Below are positions 1-11,414 of a stretch of 64,000 nucleotides of DNA, in pieces (position 1 is the stretch's first letter; every line of letters begins with the position of its first letter). Both the position numbers and the translations under genes were made by a program. The notes beneath the pieces were generated by a model. The model worked only from the letters and a program-made list of their open reading frames with translations, was not told the DNA's origin and ran no database searches. Source of the stretch: Fistulifera solaris (Eukaryota; Bacillariophyta; Bacillariophyceae; Naviculales; Stauroneidaceae); the NCBI GenBank assembly GCA_030295235.1, contig AP026128.1, forward strand, positions 1,178,001 through 1,242,000, in the 5' to 3' direction.

Positions 1-682
1 ATACAATGGATTGTTTTTGGGTTTTTGACTTGTCTTCATGTATGGGCCAACTACCGGGCTGTTCGAGGTTTGAAATTACGCTCATTGAATCGACAACGCG
101 CTGAGTGTGTATTGAGACCTCTTGTTAAGCGATTGTGTAATGATCAACCGGTGCCAGAAAAACGAAAATCCGTCATGAAAATACTAGATTTGATCGTTGG
201 ACCACAGGATGTGCAAGAGTCACTTGCAGTGTCCACCTATCACATGCTTTGGCCTTCTCGATGGAGCAAACTGATACTTGGATGCCCTTTAACGCAGCTA
301 CTTGCTACTGACATCGGGACGGGACAGGCGAAAGACGTTCTTGAGTTATTTCGAGACAATGATTACGTGCTGTGGCCATCACGGAATGGACAAATTTTAG
401 TAACTCTTCTTGCCCAAGCGTGCCGTGAAACAGAGATCAGAGCCTTTTTCACGCATTACTAATTCGAGAAATACTGCCGGTTCCTGCAGCTAGTGGAGAT
501 ACGTTTTTGATATTGTAAAGCGCACATATATGTGGGTTCAATGGTTCTTTGACATAAAAGACGATGAGAGCGAAGTCACCTTGTACAGTAGGCTGCAAGA
601 AAAAGGATGGGACATCCAGGAGCGCGTTTATATCGGCTTTACAAAATCTCGATCTTCGTGGATGAACACGAAATCCGAATAA
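1..682 (+). CDS. RUS (root UVB sensitive, DUF647) family protein, 3' part only
   Basis: The reading frame is already open at base 1, so the gene starts upstream of the window. The visible protein has HVWANYRAVRGLKLRSLNRQ, close to the ANYRAV...LN(R)QRA block of the DUF647/RUS family, followed by the C-terminal block ending RAFFTHY. This frame stops at 460-462. A second stretch in another frame (494-682), with LQEKGWD followed by a Trp-containing tail, matches the end of RUS proteins (GWD...W). The two parts must be joined by a short intron or a one-base correction near 460-493; I could not find a clean GT-AG pair giving the right phase. RUS proteins are membrane-associated and act in light or vitamin B6-related signalling in plants. 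Family assignment is fairly sure; the junction is not. Confidence 0.65.
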
Positions 683-869
683 CAAAGTAATCCTTTTCTG
701 AATTAGTTGCGAATCAGCCCGTCATACAAGTAGAAACTATTGTTTTCACTAAAGTACTATTCAGCTGTTGCGGATTATGGATTTAAGACCCTATTTTTGA
801 TAAAGATCCTCTAGAAAAATCATCTTCTTGCCTACCTTTCACGGGACTGGAATTGTTTGTTTATTCATT

Positions 870-2690
870 CCCGAGGAAGAAATAAGGATGCTTTTCGACG
901 CAAATAGTTGCGTTTCGAATGAAGATGATCGTTACTCCGTAGTTCATATCATTATATTTTCATGGTATTTCATTACACACATAGCGCTTTTGTTTGTGGA
1001 CAACTTTGGTGCTCTCATTGCTTCGGTGTCGTTTCAAGTGACAGAAATTGAGTCGCGATCGCGTACAACCAACACTTTATCATCATAGTGAAACTGGCTG
1101 TCGACTATACGGATGCTTTCCGACGCAAATAAATAGCTGCGTTTCGAATGAAGATGATAGTTAGTTCATATATTGGTATTTCCATGGCATTTGATTATAC
1201 AATTCGCGCTTCTGTTTGTGGAAAACTTTGTCAGCGTTTCAATAATATCGTGTCGGTGTGCGGTGGATTTCATCCATTGTACATTGGGTCAGTTGTGTTT
1301 CTCTAACTTGTATTAGGTCTAGGGTTTCGGTTCTCTTGTAGGGATACATAAGCATACCTAGTAAATAAAATTCTAGCCATTTTTTTTTATTTTTTTTTTA
1401 TTTAAAAAAAATTTAGTCGCGATCGCGTACAACCAACACTTTACCGTTATAGTGAAAATGGCCATCCGGATCAATACCCACATTTTTTGTCCGTTGGAAA
1501 TATTTGTACTGTCCATGGCCACTGTTAAGGGCATGTAAAATACAAGCCGGCACTCGAAGGATCACGTGAATAGTACACGCAACGAGCAAAAAAAAATGTG
1601 GGTATTGATCCGGATCCAACTAGCCATTTTTGATCGTGACCGGAAAGGACGTTAAAATTCTGCCTGTCAGTACAAGTTTCTACGTAGATCCTACGGCGAG
1701 GCACAATTTTAACGTCGTTTCCCAATTTAGTCGCGATCGCGTACAACCAACACTTTACCACAATAGTGAAAAATGGCAGTCGACAATACGGATGCTTTTC
1801 GACGCCAATAGTTGGGTTTCGAATGAAGATTTTAGTTAGCATATATATAGGTTTTTCCATGGCATTTAATTACACACTTTGCGCTTTTGTTGGTGGACCA
1901 CTTTGGTGCTTTCATTGCTTCGGTGGCGTTTCAAGTGACTGAAATTTAGTCGCGATCGCGTACAACCTTCACTTTACCACCATAGTGAAAATTGCAGTCG
2001 ACGACACGGATGCTTTTCGAAGCAAATAGTTGCGTTTCGAATGAAGATTTTAGTTAGCATATATATTGGTATTTTCATGGCATTTGATTATACACTTTGC
2101 GCTTTTGTTTGAGGACCACTTTGGTGCTCTCATTGCTTCGGTGGCGTTTCAAGTGACTGAAATTCAGTCGTGATCCCGTACAACATTCACTTTACCACCA
2201 TAGTGAAATGGCAGTCGACGACACGGATGCTTTCCGACGCAAATAGTTGCGTTTCGAATGAAGATTTTAGTTAGATTATATATTGGTATTTTCATGGCAT
2301 TTGATTATACACTTTGCGCTTTTGTTTGAGGACCACTTTGGTGCTCTCATTGCTTCGGTGGCTTTTCAAGTGACTGAAATTCAGTCGTGATCCCGTACAA
2401 CCTTCACTTTACCACCATAGTGAAAATTGCAGTCGACGATACAGATGCTTTCCGACGCAAGGCGTTTCGAATGAAGATTTTAGTTAGATTATATCTTGGT
2501 ATTTTCATGGCATTTGATTATACACTTTGCGCTTTTGTTTGAGGACCACTTTGGTGCTCTCATCATGCTCCCATGGCTTCGGTGGCGTTTCAAGTGACTG
2601 AAATTTAGTCGCGATCGCGTACAACCCACACTTTACCGTTATAGTGAAAATGGCAGTAAATACAATAAGTAAATACTGTAGTTGAGTTTC
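870..2690. repeat. ~218-bp tandem repeat field
   Basis: A block that reads GATGCTTTTCGACGCAAATA, then AGTTGCGTTTCGAATGAAGA, recurs near 890, 1110, 1790, 2010, 2228 and 2448. The last four copies are spaced about 218 bp apart. Each full unit also holds a TTTCATGGCATTTGATTATA segment, a GTGACTGAAATTCAGTCGTG palindrome, a TCGCGATCGCG or diverged form, and ACTTTACCACCATAGTGAAA. Copies at 870-1280 are more diverged and are separated from the 1.7-2.7 kb block by unrelated sequence containing a T/A-rich run (1380-1410). No credible coding frame spans the units. Confidence 0.85.
1642..1723 (+). mobile_element. 82-bp foldback/MITE-like element, copy 1
   Basis: The left arm GGAAAGGACGTTAAAATTCT and the right arm AATTTTAACGTCGTTTCCC are imperfect inverted repeats around a short core containing TTTCTACGTAGA. 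The same 82-bp sequence is present in reverse orientation at 20021-20102 with only a few differences. Two copies in opposite orientation with terminal inverted repeats and no coding capacity suggest a miniature inverted-repeat element. Confidence 0.7.
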
Positions 2691-2854
2691 GAATGCCATA
2701 GCACCAATAAGATTAGCGTTCTTTTTTGCCCTCGCGTTTGGCCCGCCGCGCCCGTTGGAGTGTTCACGTCAAAAAATTCGCGGAACTGTTTTGTTGTGAC
2801 ATCGCTGACATCCTCAGCAAATAAGTGGTGTTTTTTCGTTACTTCTCATCAGAA

Positions 2855-4048
2855 ATGACGGATCCGATTAACAGAAGCAGTATGAAGCACTCCGCAAATG
2901 TTCCAAGAAACGAGGCACGAAAACGGCGGCGTCAGATTCGCCACGTCGACATTTTCAAAGCAATTTCGGAGATTCCTGATAATTGTTCGTTAGCGCCTCG
3001 TCAAGGAGGGTTCGGCAGCGCAAATGGCAGCTTCACATTTCGTCTTACTCATCAAGAAAGCGGCTATGCTGCTAGAACTCCCGGAGAAGAAAAGATTCTT
3101 ATTTTCCGGTCCGACCGTCCTGGGGCAATCGCCAAGATCGTTTTCTCGTCCCTTCTGTCGAATTGCTTCAGCGATACCGAGCATACAATTGAGGCCAAGA
3201 TAAGCTGCCTACATGTAAAAGAACAATATCGAGGATACGACCTTGGTGGATTGCTCTTTCGCAAGGCCATAGCAACAATACAATCTCGGTATGGGAAGAA
3301 ATACACATCGAGCGACGACGAGGATTTCACGCATCATGAAACACCCTTACGAAGCACCCAGCACCCAGCAATTATCAAGTGCTACATTGACGCGGAGGAA
3401 GATGATGACCGCCACAATAAACTAGTCCGATTTTACGAGAGACTGGGCTGCTTTGTCAAAACGGGGGCGAAGATTCAATATCTTAGTGGGTCCGATGGTC
3501 GAACGTACCGGAAGGTCCCGATGCAAATAGACCTCGAAGCACAATGCTTTATGAAAGATTCATTATCAGATTACTCCCTGATGTCCACGTTTCTTCCTGT
3601 TCTTCTTTACTTCAATGAAAGGCGGCTTGTCTCCGTAACGACGACCAGAGACCCTGTGCGCTGGTTGTTGGTACAAAATGACAAGGGCGATATTCAGCTT
3701 ATTACTACGTCCGGTTCCTATTTAGTTTCTCGAAAGGACGGTCACTCTAACGAAGGATTATCGCTGGAGAGCAGTGATCATGTCGTCGACATGCAATCGG
3801 CGCTTGCGTTCGAATGCGACACACTACGAAATTATGCTTCGCAATCTGATTATTGGACGATACGATTCGTATCAACAGGATTGTATCTCTCCGTGGACTT
3901 GGCTAGTGGCAATTTAATCTGTTTGAAGGAACCCTCTTACTGGCGCGCAGGTGAACAGGAATTGAGTCTTACTTGGATGAGTAATTACTATAATGAACCG
4001 TGCCTCGTCGATTCAGATTCAGACTGTCAGGGTCCACCTCGGGAATAG
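2855..4048 (+). CDS. GNAT-fold acetyltransferase-like protein with C-terminal beta-trefoil-like region
   Basis: Single-exon frame of 397 residues from the first in-frame ATG (2855); the open frame upstream lacks another ATG. Residues ~120-220 look like a GNAT N-acetyltransferase core: LHVKEQYRGYDLGGLLF resembles acetyl-CoA motif A (V..-x-x-RG-x-G-x-G/L), and LVRFYERLGCF resembles motif B. Just before motif B lies an acidic DAEEDDD stretch. The C-terminal ~160 residues carry Y-L-V-S and GLYLSVDLASGNL segments, typical of beta-trefoil (fascin/ricin-like) repeats. The basic N-terminus (ARKRRRQIR) could be a nuclear signal. The substrate is unknown. The domain calls come from motif reading only; the GNAT call is moderate and the trefoil call weak. 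Confidence 0.55.
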   Translation: MTDPINRSSMKHSANVPRNEARKRRRQIRHVDIFKAISEIPDNCSLAPRQGGFGSANGSFTFRLTHQESGYAARTPGEEKILIFRSDRPGAIAKIVFSSLLSNCFSDTEHTIEAKISCLHVKEQYRGYDLGGLLFRKAIATIQSRYGKKYTSSDDEDFTHHETPLRSTQHPAIIKCYIDAEEDDDRHNKLVRFYERLGCFVKTGAKIQYLSGSDGRTYRKVPMQIDLEAQCFMKDSLSDYSLMSTFLPVLLYFNERRLVSVTTTRDPVRWLLVQNDKGDIQLITTSGSYLVSRKDGHSNEGLSLESSDHVVDMQSALAFECDTLRNYASQSDYWTIRFVSTGLYLSVDLASGNLICLKEPSYWRAGEQELSLTWMSNYYNEPCLVDSDSDCQGPPRE

Positions 4049-4146
4049 CTACGGTTTAAAAGAACTATTACAATACTGTCAAAACATTACTGTTTGCTAC
4101 GTGTCCTTTAAACTTGCATAACTAAGAACAAGGAGCGCGTGTCTAT

Positions 4147-6020
4147 CTAATCAACTCGACGCTTCTTGCTGGCTTTCTCCGCGTTAGATACTTTCTCCAA
4201 TTCTTCAAGAGTGCTTTCGAATCTGTGTTCGAGACTCATGTGATTCTCTGGCGCTAGTCCCAGACAAGCACGCAAAACGTTTGTGATAGCCTGGCGCTGT
4301 GCAAATAAAGCATTTACAACCGGTGCACCATTCGGAACTAACGGGGCCTTCAACATGTAAGATAGCATAGACAGAACTGGGTGAAATGCTTCCCATGGTT
4401 CCGTGCCTTCCTTCCTCATGGTGATACGTTCACATAACTCACCAAGAATCACAAGATCATAAATCAATGGAGTGGCGAGAAGGGAGTCTTCGCAAGTGTT
4501 GTGCATGACAATCGTGTTCTTCCCTCCCATAAAAATCTCTGAGGTGTATTCATCCATGGCTCGCTTCGAATCAGCAACGTGAGGCACATATTTGATCACC
4601 ACAACGTGGTCGGGATGTTCGTCTTTCTCAAAGAGAATGTTGTTTGATGCCACCATGTCATCGACCACATTCGATTTGGAGATTTCCTTTGAACGAAATT
4701 GATTCGGCGCGCTCAAGTTCTTGCCGTCGTTGTTGCCTAAATGGTTGTAGCTGACGATCGACACCGGCTTGATTCCGGCAGAAACGAGAAAGTCCACGAG
4801 TACACTCTTCATCTTCGTTTGCCCGCTCTTAAAGTCGTCGCCCGCAAGGAAGACCCGTTGCTGACGAGCGAGTTCGACGACTCCCGGAACAAATGTGTTC
4901 TGTGGAGATCCATTGATGAATGTGCATCCTTCCAAAATAGAAGCCACGGCGAAAACAGTAGATGCGCTAATCTCCGGTTCATTGCGCTTGATACTATTGA
5001 GTACGCTCGTCGCACGGTCGTTCACTCCTTCTTCGACGCTGGCAAAACGCTCCGTGTTGGCCGTCCATAGAATAATGACCTTGTCCAAGTTGTTCGTTGC
5101 TTTGAAATCTCGAATATCTTTACGTAATTGTTCCATTTGTTCTTGTTTGGTTCCAGTGAGAACATTATTCGCGCGCTCATTTTGATTGGAAGCAATGAAA
5201 TCTGGGAAATACACCGACGGCAAAGGAACAATGTCCTTCATGTGAGGATACAGTTGTTGCTGCAAGTCGTAATCGAGTACCTTGGCACGCTTCATCGCGT
5301 CCCCCAAGTTCATGTTGTTGATATCCCATCCGCCCCACACAATGTCATTGGGATGAACCATGGGAAGCATGTTCGATATGGGTGTGTGAACCGCGTTTCC
5401 CACAGCGTCGTTGCCCAACTTGACCGTCGACGCCAACATGACACTGCCCCAGTAATTAGCTTTCTTTTCTCCTTCCTTTGTTTGCCAAGTCACTTTGAGT
5501 TTATTCGCTATTGCACCAGCAATGCATGTACTGTGAAAAACAAGTAACGATAGTATTGTATTCAGGCGTGAGTCAAAGGAATGCTAGGTAAATGTTGTCG
5601 TCAATTCACTTCCTTGTTCTTCTTACCATCCGTTGTTTCCTCCCATTCCCACCAACATGACTCCGAGCTAAAGTAAAGAGCATGAAAAGATGAGACAGCT
5701 TGTCAAGATGGTTTAAACAAAGCTCTCTTGTTTCTTAGCAGTCCTTACCTTGGGGACTTTTCGTTCTGTACGAAACTGCAATTTCGTTTCTACCGGTCGT
5801 ACAACATTGCCTTCGACAAGAGTTGTCTCATAGCTGCAGTATCGCATTGAAAGAAGAGAATGTTGAACAGTCGATAATATCAGCATTTGATGTGTAAAAG
5901 AACGAATGCAAAATGCTGCAACATGACTTACTTGAAATTCGCAATAATAGCATCCGATTTATACTGACATTTACTCGATTGCACCGTAAATTGCTGATTC
6001 AGATTCGTGCAGCCCGACAT
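4147..6020 (-). CDS. INO1: Myo-inositol-1-phosphate synthase (INO1/MIPS), four exons
   Basis: The enzyme converts D-glucose 6-phosphate to myo-inositol 3-phosphate with NAD+, the first step of inositol and phosphoinositide synthesis. I resolve exons 5932-6020, 5749-5833, 5627-5667 and 4147-5530, all with GT-AG borders. The introns are 98, 81 and 96 bp, and the phases join into 532 residues, normal for the family. Exon 1 starts [11 protein letters not shown]; exons 2-3 give [17 protein letters not shown], the NAD-binding glycine loop, with Met where Trp is usual. Family blocks follow in order: [37 protein letters not shown] and [20 protein letters not shown]. No reading-frame fault is seen, unlike many neighbours. 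Likely cytosolic. Confidence 0.96.
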
Positions 6021-6159
6021 TCTTTCTAATCAAGTTTCTAAAAATAACAAGCACAGATAGGAAAACAAGTATTGTCTTCTCTATTATTCGCTACGAGAAT
6101 TACAGTCGGATCGGAAGGGTAAAGCACTTTTCTCTTTACAACAAAACAAAGCAACAAAA

Positions 6160-9100
6160 ATGACGACGGCAAATGGCCATTCTGCTCCACGAACAAGGCC
6201 ACGAACCACTCGTCTTGTCAATCGTACCGGTATGTTGTACTCTCTGTGGCACTCACCACTTGTCGCATCTGTTTTCCAGCTCGTGATTCAATAAACGCGA
6301 ATGACCAGCTCGCGAGCGAACCTACACATCATAGCAGTCACGTGTTAGTCATGCTGCGACGTTTGGATCCTCCAACATTGGACGCTCGTACGTCGTACGA
6401 AACACCGGGTCCTTTTCTCCGCCTCGTTTCTTTTTGGCTTCGATCTATTGTATCTTTGCAATGATATTTTGCGCACCTCTTGTTTGCATTCTCTTCTATT
6501 TTTCGATATTAAAAAACGTTCGCCTACAATTTACGACTGCGCAAAATCAATTACAATTTTCAACAAGTCTTTATTCAACATGCAAATTCGCGCTCGAAAT
6601 GAATCATTGTCGTGGCCAGATTTTCGCCGAAGAACGGCGGCAGAAATGAGTCTCGAAGAGAAAATTGCGCAAATGGCGCAAATTGACATCAATATGTTGA
6701 TTCGCGATGACGGAAACGGCGGAAAGGAGTTAAATCCAGATGCCGTCGAAGAATGGATCGGTAGAAAAGGGGTGGGGTCGGTTCTGAACGTCGTGATTAA
6801 TGGATTCTGGAACGCTTCGCAGTACCGACAAGCCGTCATTGACATTCAAAAAGTCGCGAAGCAATATCATCGTCCGCCCGTGATTTGGGGAATTGATACG
6901 GTACACGGAGCCAATTACATTCGAGGTGCCGTGGTGACACCACAGGCTATCAATTTGGCGGCTACCTTCAATCGAACGGCGGCCTATCAAGCCGGAAAGC
7001 TCGGAAGTCGTGATACGCGTGCCGGAGGGATGCCCTGGTTGTTCTCTCCCCTATTGGGACTTTCTTTGGAGTCCCGATGGGGACGTGTTTATGAAACATT
7101 CGGAGAAGATCCGCATTTAGTTGGAGAAATGGCGTCTGCCATGATTCATGGGATTCAGGAAACGACCGGTGTGGGCATTCCTTCGAGAGCGGCTGCGTGT
7201 GGCAAGCATTTCGTCGGATATTCACAGTCACACAATGGACACGATCGCTCTCCCAGTGCTATTCCTCGACGTCACTTGTATCAATATTATGTCCCGCCTT
7301 GGATAACTGCCATTTCAAAGGCAAAAGTTATGACGATTATGGAAAGTTACGTGGAATACGATGGAGTTCCGAATGTGGCCAATCACGAATCACTGGTTTA
7401 CTTGTTACGAAATCGCCTGGGATTCAAAGGAATGTTGGTCACAGATTATAGAGAAATCAAGAATTTAGAGGAATGGCATCACGTGGCGAAAGATTACAAA
7501 GACGCTGTACAAAAAACGCTGGGGCTCGGCAGCGTTGACATGAATATGGTTCCTGCCGATTACGACGAGTTTCAAAAAGGTATACAAGAAGGAATTGCTT
7601 CGCACATTTTAACTGAGGATCGTATTACCGTCAGTGCGGATCGTATCATCAAGCTGAAACAAGATCTCGGCATGTACGATGAAGAAGTCACCATGGATGA
7701 TGACAACCTACCACTTGTTGGAACGGACGTCGATGATGTTTATGAGACGGTGGTTCAATCGATCGTCCTTGCGAAAAACAATAACGCCACTCTTCCACTG
7801 AACATTACAAGATTAGGTAAATCAAAGCGGATGAAAGTACTTGTCACCGGTCCCACATCGTCTTCGCGAATTTATCCGACGGGAGGATGGACTGGTGAGT
7901 GGCAAGGGAGTTCCGATAGAGGAGGAAGTTAATTGGTTCTTTTATGGTAACTCGTTGCTCGAAGCATTTCAATCGGAATCGTCGTTGGATGTAACCTTTC
8001 GATGCGGAGTCAGTATTCTAGGTGACACTTGCGAAGATAAGAATGTCAGTACAAGCCTGTGGACTGAGGCGGAGAATGAGGTGAAAGACTGGATAGGAGT
8101 CAACGAAGGCATAGAATCGATACAAAGAGCCGCGGAAGCGGCCTCTGTCTCAGACATTATTATTGTTGCTTTGGGTGAAGAGCCATATGCGGAGAAGCCA
8201 GCTGATATCCGATCACTTGATTTACCTGCTGGGCAGTATAGTCTTGTCAAGCAACTTTGTGAAAGTTCCCCTCAAGTAAAAATTGTTCTTGTTTATTATG
8301 GAGGCCGACCTCGCTTGTTGCGTCCAGTGGTCGAATTGGTTGACGCGGTGCTGCTTGGCTTTCTCCCTGGACCTAGTGCCGCGCGAGCCGTCGTAGATAT
8401 CGTAACCGGTCGCGTAAACCCAAGTGGGCGTCTTCCAATTACCTACCCACTCTATGACGACGGAGGTGGTGTACCTTACTTCCGTGCTGTGTCAGATCAG
8501 TGCACGTTAGGAGAAGGTCTCTTGCCGCACTGGCAGTATGGACCATGTGAAGTTCAGTGGCCGTTTGGTCACGGACTGAGCTTTACAGAGTTCGAGTACA
8601 GTCAATTTCACGCAACTGGTGGAATCGATAGAGATCTTAACCTCTCCGTACTCATCAAGAATGTTGGAGACAGAGCTGGTGCGGAAACTGTGATGTTCTT
8701 TACGTTTGATGACTTTCGACCAACCACACCCGAGTACAAGCGATTGCGAGCATTTGAAAAGGTATTTCTGCACCCTGGTGAGGAAACAACAGTAAAGTTG
8801 ACCGTTCCTTTGGACAATCTACGATTTGTTGGATCTAGCGATGATAGTCACTATGTGATTGACCCTTCAATGACCTCTTGGGTTGGCGTAGGACACGACA
8901 CAGACTGCCGGTATGCGCGAGAAAATGACAGCGAACTTTGTATTCATCTCGCGGCGCAGAACCCTCGTGCAACCTACAGCGGTGCATGCGAAGCTGCTTG
9001 CAATGTATGGCGTGAAAGCAACTGCTCCGTAACTTTCGGGATGGCGGCGGATCGATGTGTTGATATGTGTTTTGACGGCGGACGCTACCTCTCAAAAAGA

Positions 9101-9464
9101 AGATGGCGGTCAAAACGAAGGTTGGGGTTGGAACTACGTAAAATGCATAGAATCTGTCGTTTACGGCTTTCAGAAGTCCGGATCAAAGGACCAATGCTGG
9201 CAGATGACATCTTTGTGCCGAGATATTTTTCACACCAGTAGCTTGTACGAGTCTGAATCAAGCTTGAGACATGATCGATTGCCATTTCAACAAGAAGGCG
9301 TACCCGAAGCCAACTACGTTGCTTTGGTAGTCGGATTGGTTGCCAGTACTGTCGTCTTTGTCTTGATTCGCGGAGGTTGGGACGGCTTAAAGAGGCGACG
9401 AAGAGAATCCGGGAACGCAGAGTTGGAATTTATGGCAGTTAATACACATGAAGTACCCGCCTAG
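6160..9464 (+). CDS. GH3 beta-glucosidase/exo-beta-glucanase, membrane-anchored, frame broken twice
   Basis: The body (about 6600-8900) is a GH3 enzyme. The N-terminal barrel has WGIDTVHGANYI, ESRWGRVYETFGEDP and the nucleophile region VTDYREIKN (Asp at 7444-7446). The C-terminal sandwich has GFLPGPSAA, NPSGRLPITYP and PFGHGLSFTEF, then a fibronectin-like tail. A Cys-rich segment and a hydrophobic helix (about 9319-9387) followed by RRRR end the protein, so it is probably a type I membrane protein. A likely first exon is 6160-6229 with an intron 6230-6279; the link to the barrel is uncertain (GT at 6450 to AG at 6567 keeps phase). The frame shifts by +1 near 7918 (after GEWQGSSD) and near 9077. 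Probable role is hydrolysis of beta-glucans such as chrysolaminarin. Confidence 0.85.
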
Positions 9465-9763
9465 GTAGAAAGATGTTATGTAGATGGACATTTATTGTAG
9501 CAACAAAATCAGAAGTCAGGCAGCCTCGAGCAATCAAAGCATTTGTACCGAAGAATAGAATAGTTCACATTGCATCTGGAGAATCAATGATAATAGTGCA
9601 TCGTCGAGCGCTCCTTGCCTCAAAACGACTAAATACGTGCTTTTTCGTGATTCTCTCAGACAGACCGAGTTCTACAAAACTCATTTTTAGCTGAATTTCA
9701 TGTTGTACAGTACTGCGTTGTAATCGCTCGAAATTGCACGGCGGGACAGCGGTAAAGTACTTA

Positions 9764-11064
9764 TCACCATGCTTCCTCACACGGGGGCGGTGGGAGAAAT
9801 ATTTCATCGAACAATGATATCGGAATTTGTTCAAAAATAGGTTCAAGAGGAGGTGGAAATACATCCTCCCAAATTTTCCAACGATCGGAGCAGCAATAAG
9901 CAGAACATTTCCTTTGAGCAGCCTCTACCAAATCGGATGTTCCTATCTTGTTTACAACATACTCACTCGTAATGCAGTCACAACCCACCAATACCAGCTG
10001 AATGTTGCCATTTTTGACGATTTCCAACATTTCGGAATCTGAGACACATCTGGACCTCTCCAAGTCTTTTGCCATCAGGACACCTTCATCTCCTGGAGTA
10101 CTCTGACTACAAACGACCTCAACACAATGGTGTAATTCTTGAACGCGTTTCAGAGTCGCTAACAAGGTCGACGAGCGACTGAACACGCCAATTACAAAGG
10201 ACTCCCCATTGTATTGTTGTACTTGTTCACTGATTCGACGCACAGCGAGTTCCACCGCTCGATTAGCTTCTCTATCCAGGGATGTCTGTATTTCAGTCAG
10301 CATCGCTGATAGCTTATGATCGGACGACTCCTCGAGTCGTTGTAGCACATTTGTGATGGGTACCATGCTGGGTCGCATCATTTTCATCATCGACGGCGAG
10401 CCCCCGTCCTTTACAGCTTGCAGCGCCCGTTTCGCGAGCGTTGCTGCACCATTGATTCGATCATTGGCCCAGACTTTTACATTCTCTGGCACGTTTTGCA
10501 CGTATTTTCCATTAGTAGCATGATGGAACGCAATCGCCAAAGCGGGTACCGTGGGAACTAATGTTTCCAGTTCGTCCAGAGTGATCCACTTCATTTCATC
10601 GTGCTCCGTTCCCCTAAGCTCTAATGATTGATAAACTGAAGCAGGGACCTCTACAACAAACGGGTAAACGCGAATAATGTCACCCGATTGAATGCGTGCG
10701 GAAGTGATTGAATGATCGTCCGACTGTAATGGCTCGGTGGATATAGGCCGACTGCTTCCGGTGTTGCTATCTTTGTGACGCCGGGTGTAAGGCACATCAA
10801 CATAGAGGCCTTGTCGAAATGGAAGCATCGATATTTGTTTATTTGTGTCGGATAAAATGATAAACAGGTTCGTCTCTTCTTCCAGTTCACGATGTGCCGT
10901 TTCCAGAGGTGTCTCATTCGGTTCGAGCGAGCCCGAGATGACAGCCCAATGATTTGGGAACGTAGGCATTGTACTCCGTCGATGAAATACTGCGACTTTT
11001 CTTTCTTCAAAAGAAAGAAACAGCTAATCACACGACGAATCATTGTGGGTGTCGAAATGATCAT
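9764..11064 (-). CDS. Nudix hydrolase-eIF2B-like (IF-2B) fusion protein
   Basis: The N-terminal part holds a Nudix box, GSLEPNETPLETAHRELEEE followed by TNL; the pattern fits G-x5-E-x7-RE-U-x-EE-x-G-U except for Asn in place of the last Gly. The C-terminal ~230 residues match the eIF2B alpha/beta/delta fold: RINGAATLAKRAL, FVIGVFSRSSTLLATL, STPGDEGVLMAKDL, VLVGCDCI and VVNKIGTSDLVEAA. Starting at the ATG at 10969 would remove the first Nudix strand. That strand (RRVISCFFLLKKEKS, from ATG 11064 or 11043) lies one frame off, with a break near 10972, so the true start is probably 11064/11043. This domain pair is known in some fungi and algae; function is uncharacterised and could be nucleotide-sugar or ribose-phosphate related. 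Confidence 0.8.
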
Positions 11065-11414
11065 AGAAAGAAAATATCGTTTTGAGCGCCCGAGGCAAGC
11101 TGCGATGCAGAACTCCCTTTACCGTTGCCTTGCATCTACGTAAGTCAGTTCGCATTCTCTTTTCATACGCGACGATAAGCGCGATAAGATGTGTTTATTC
11201 TTCAAAATGCGGCCCGAACACGAAAAAACAAAAATGCCTATAGAAAACAAAAATGCCGAGTTCAGCCACAGTCCAGTTGGGGTTCGGGTTATAGCTAGCT
11301 AGGAATAGCGTCTGGTGTCTGGTCTTGTTTCTCAACAGGCATTATCTTAGCAAAAGAAAGCTGGCCTTACCGTTAGCAAGAATTCTTTCAAAATATTACA
11401 CCACAACCATCAAA

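Noticed and set aside
4741-5547. Plus-strand frames opposite INO1
   Set aside because: Shadows of the conserved INO1 coding strand.
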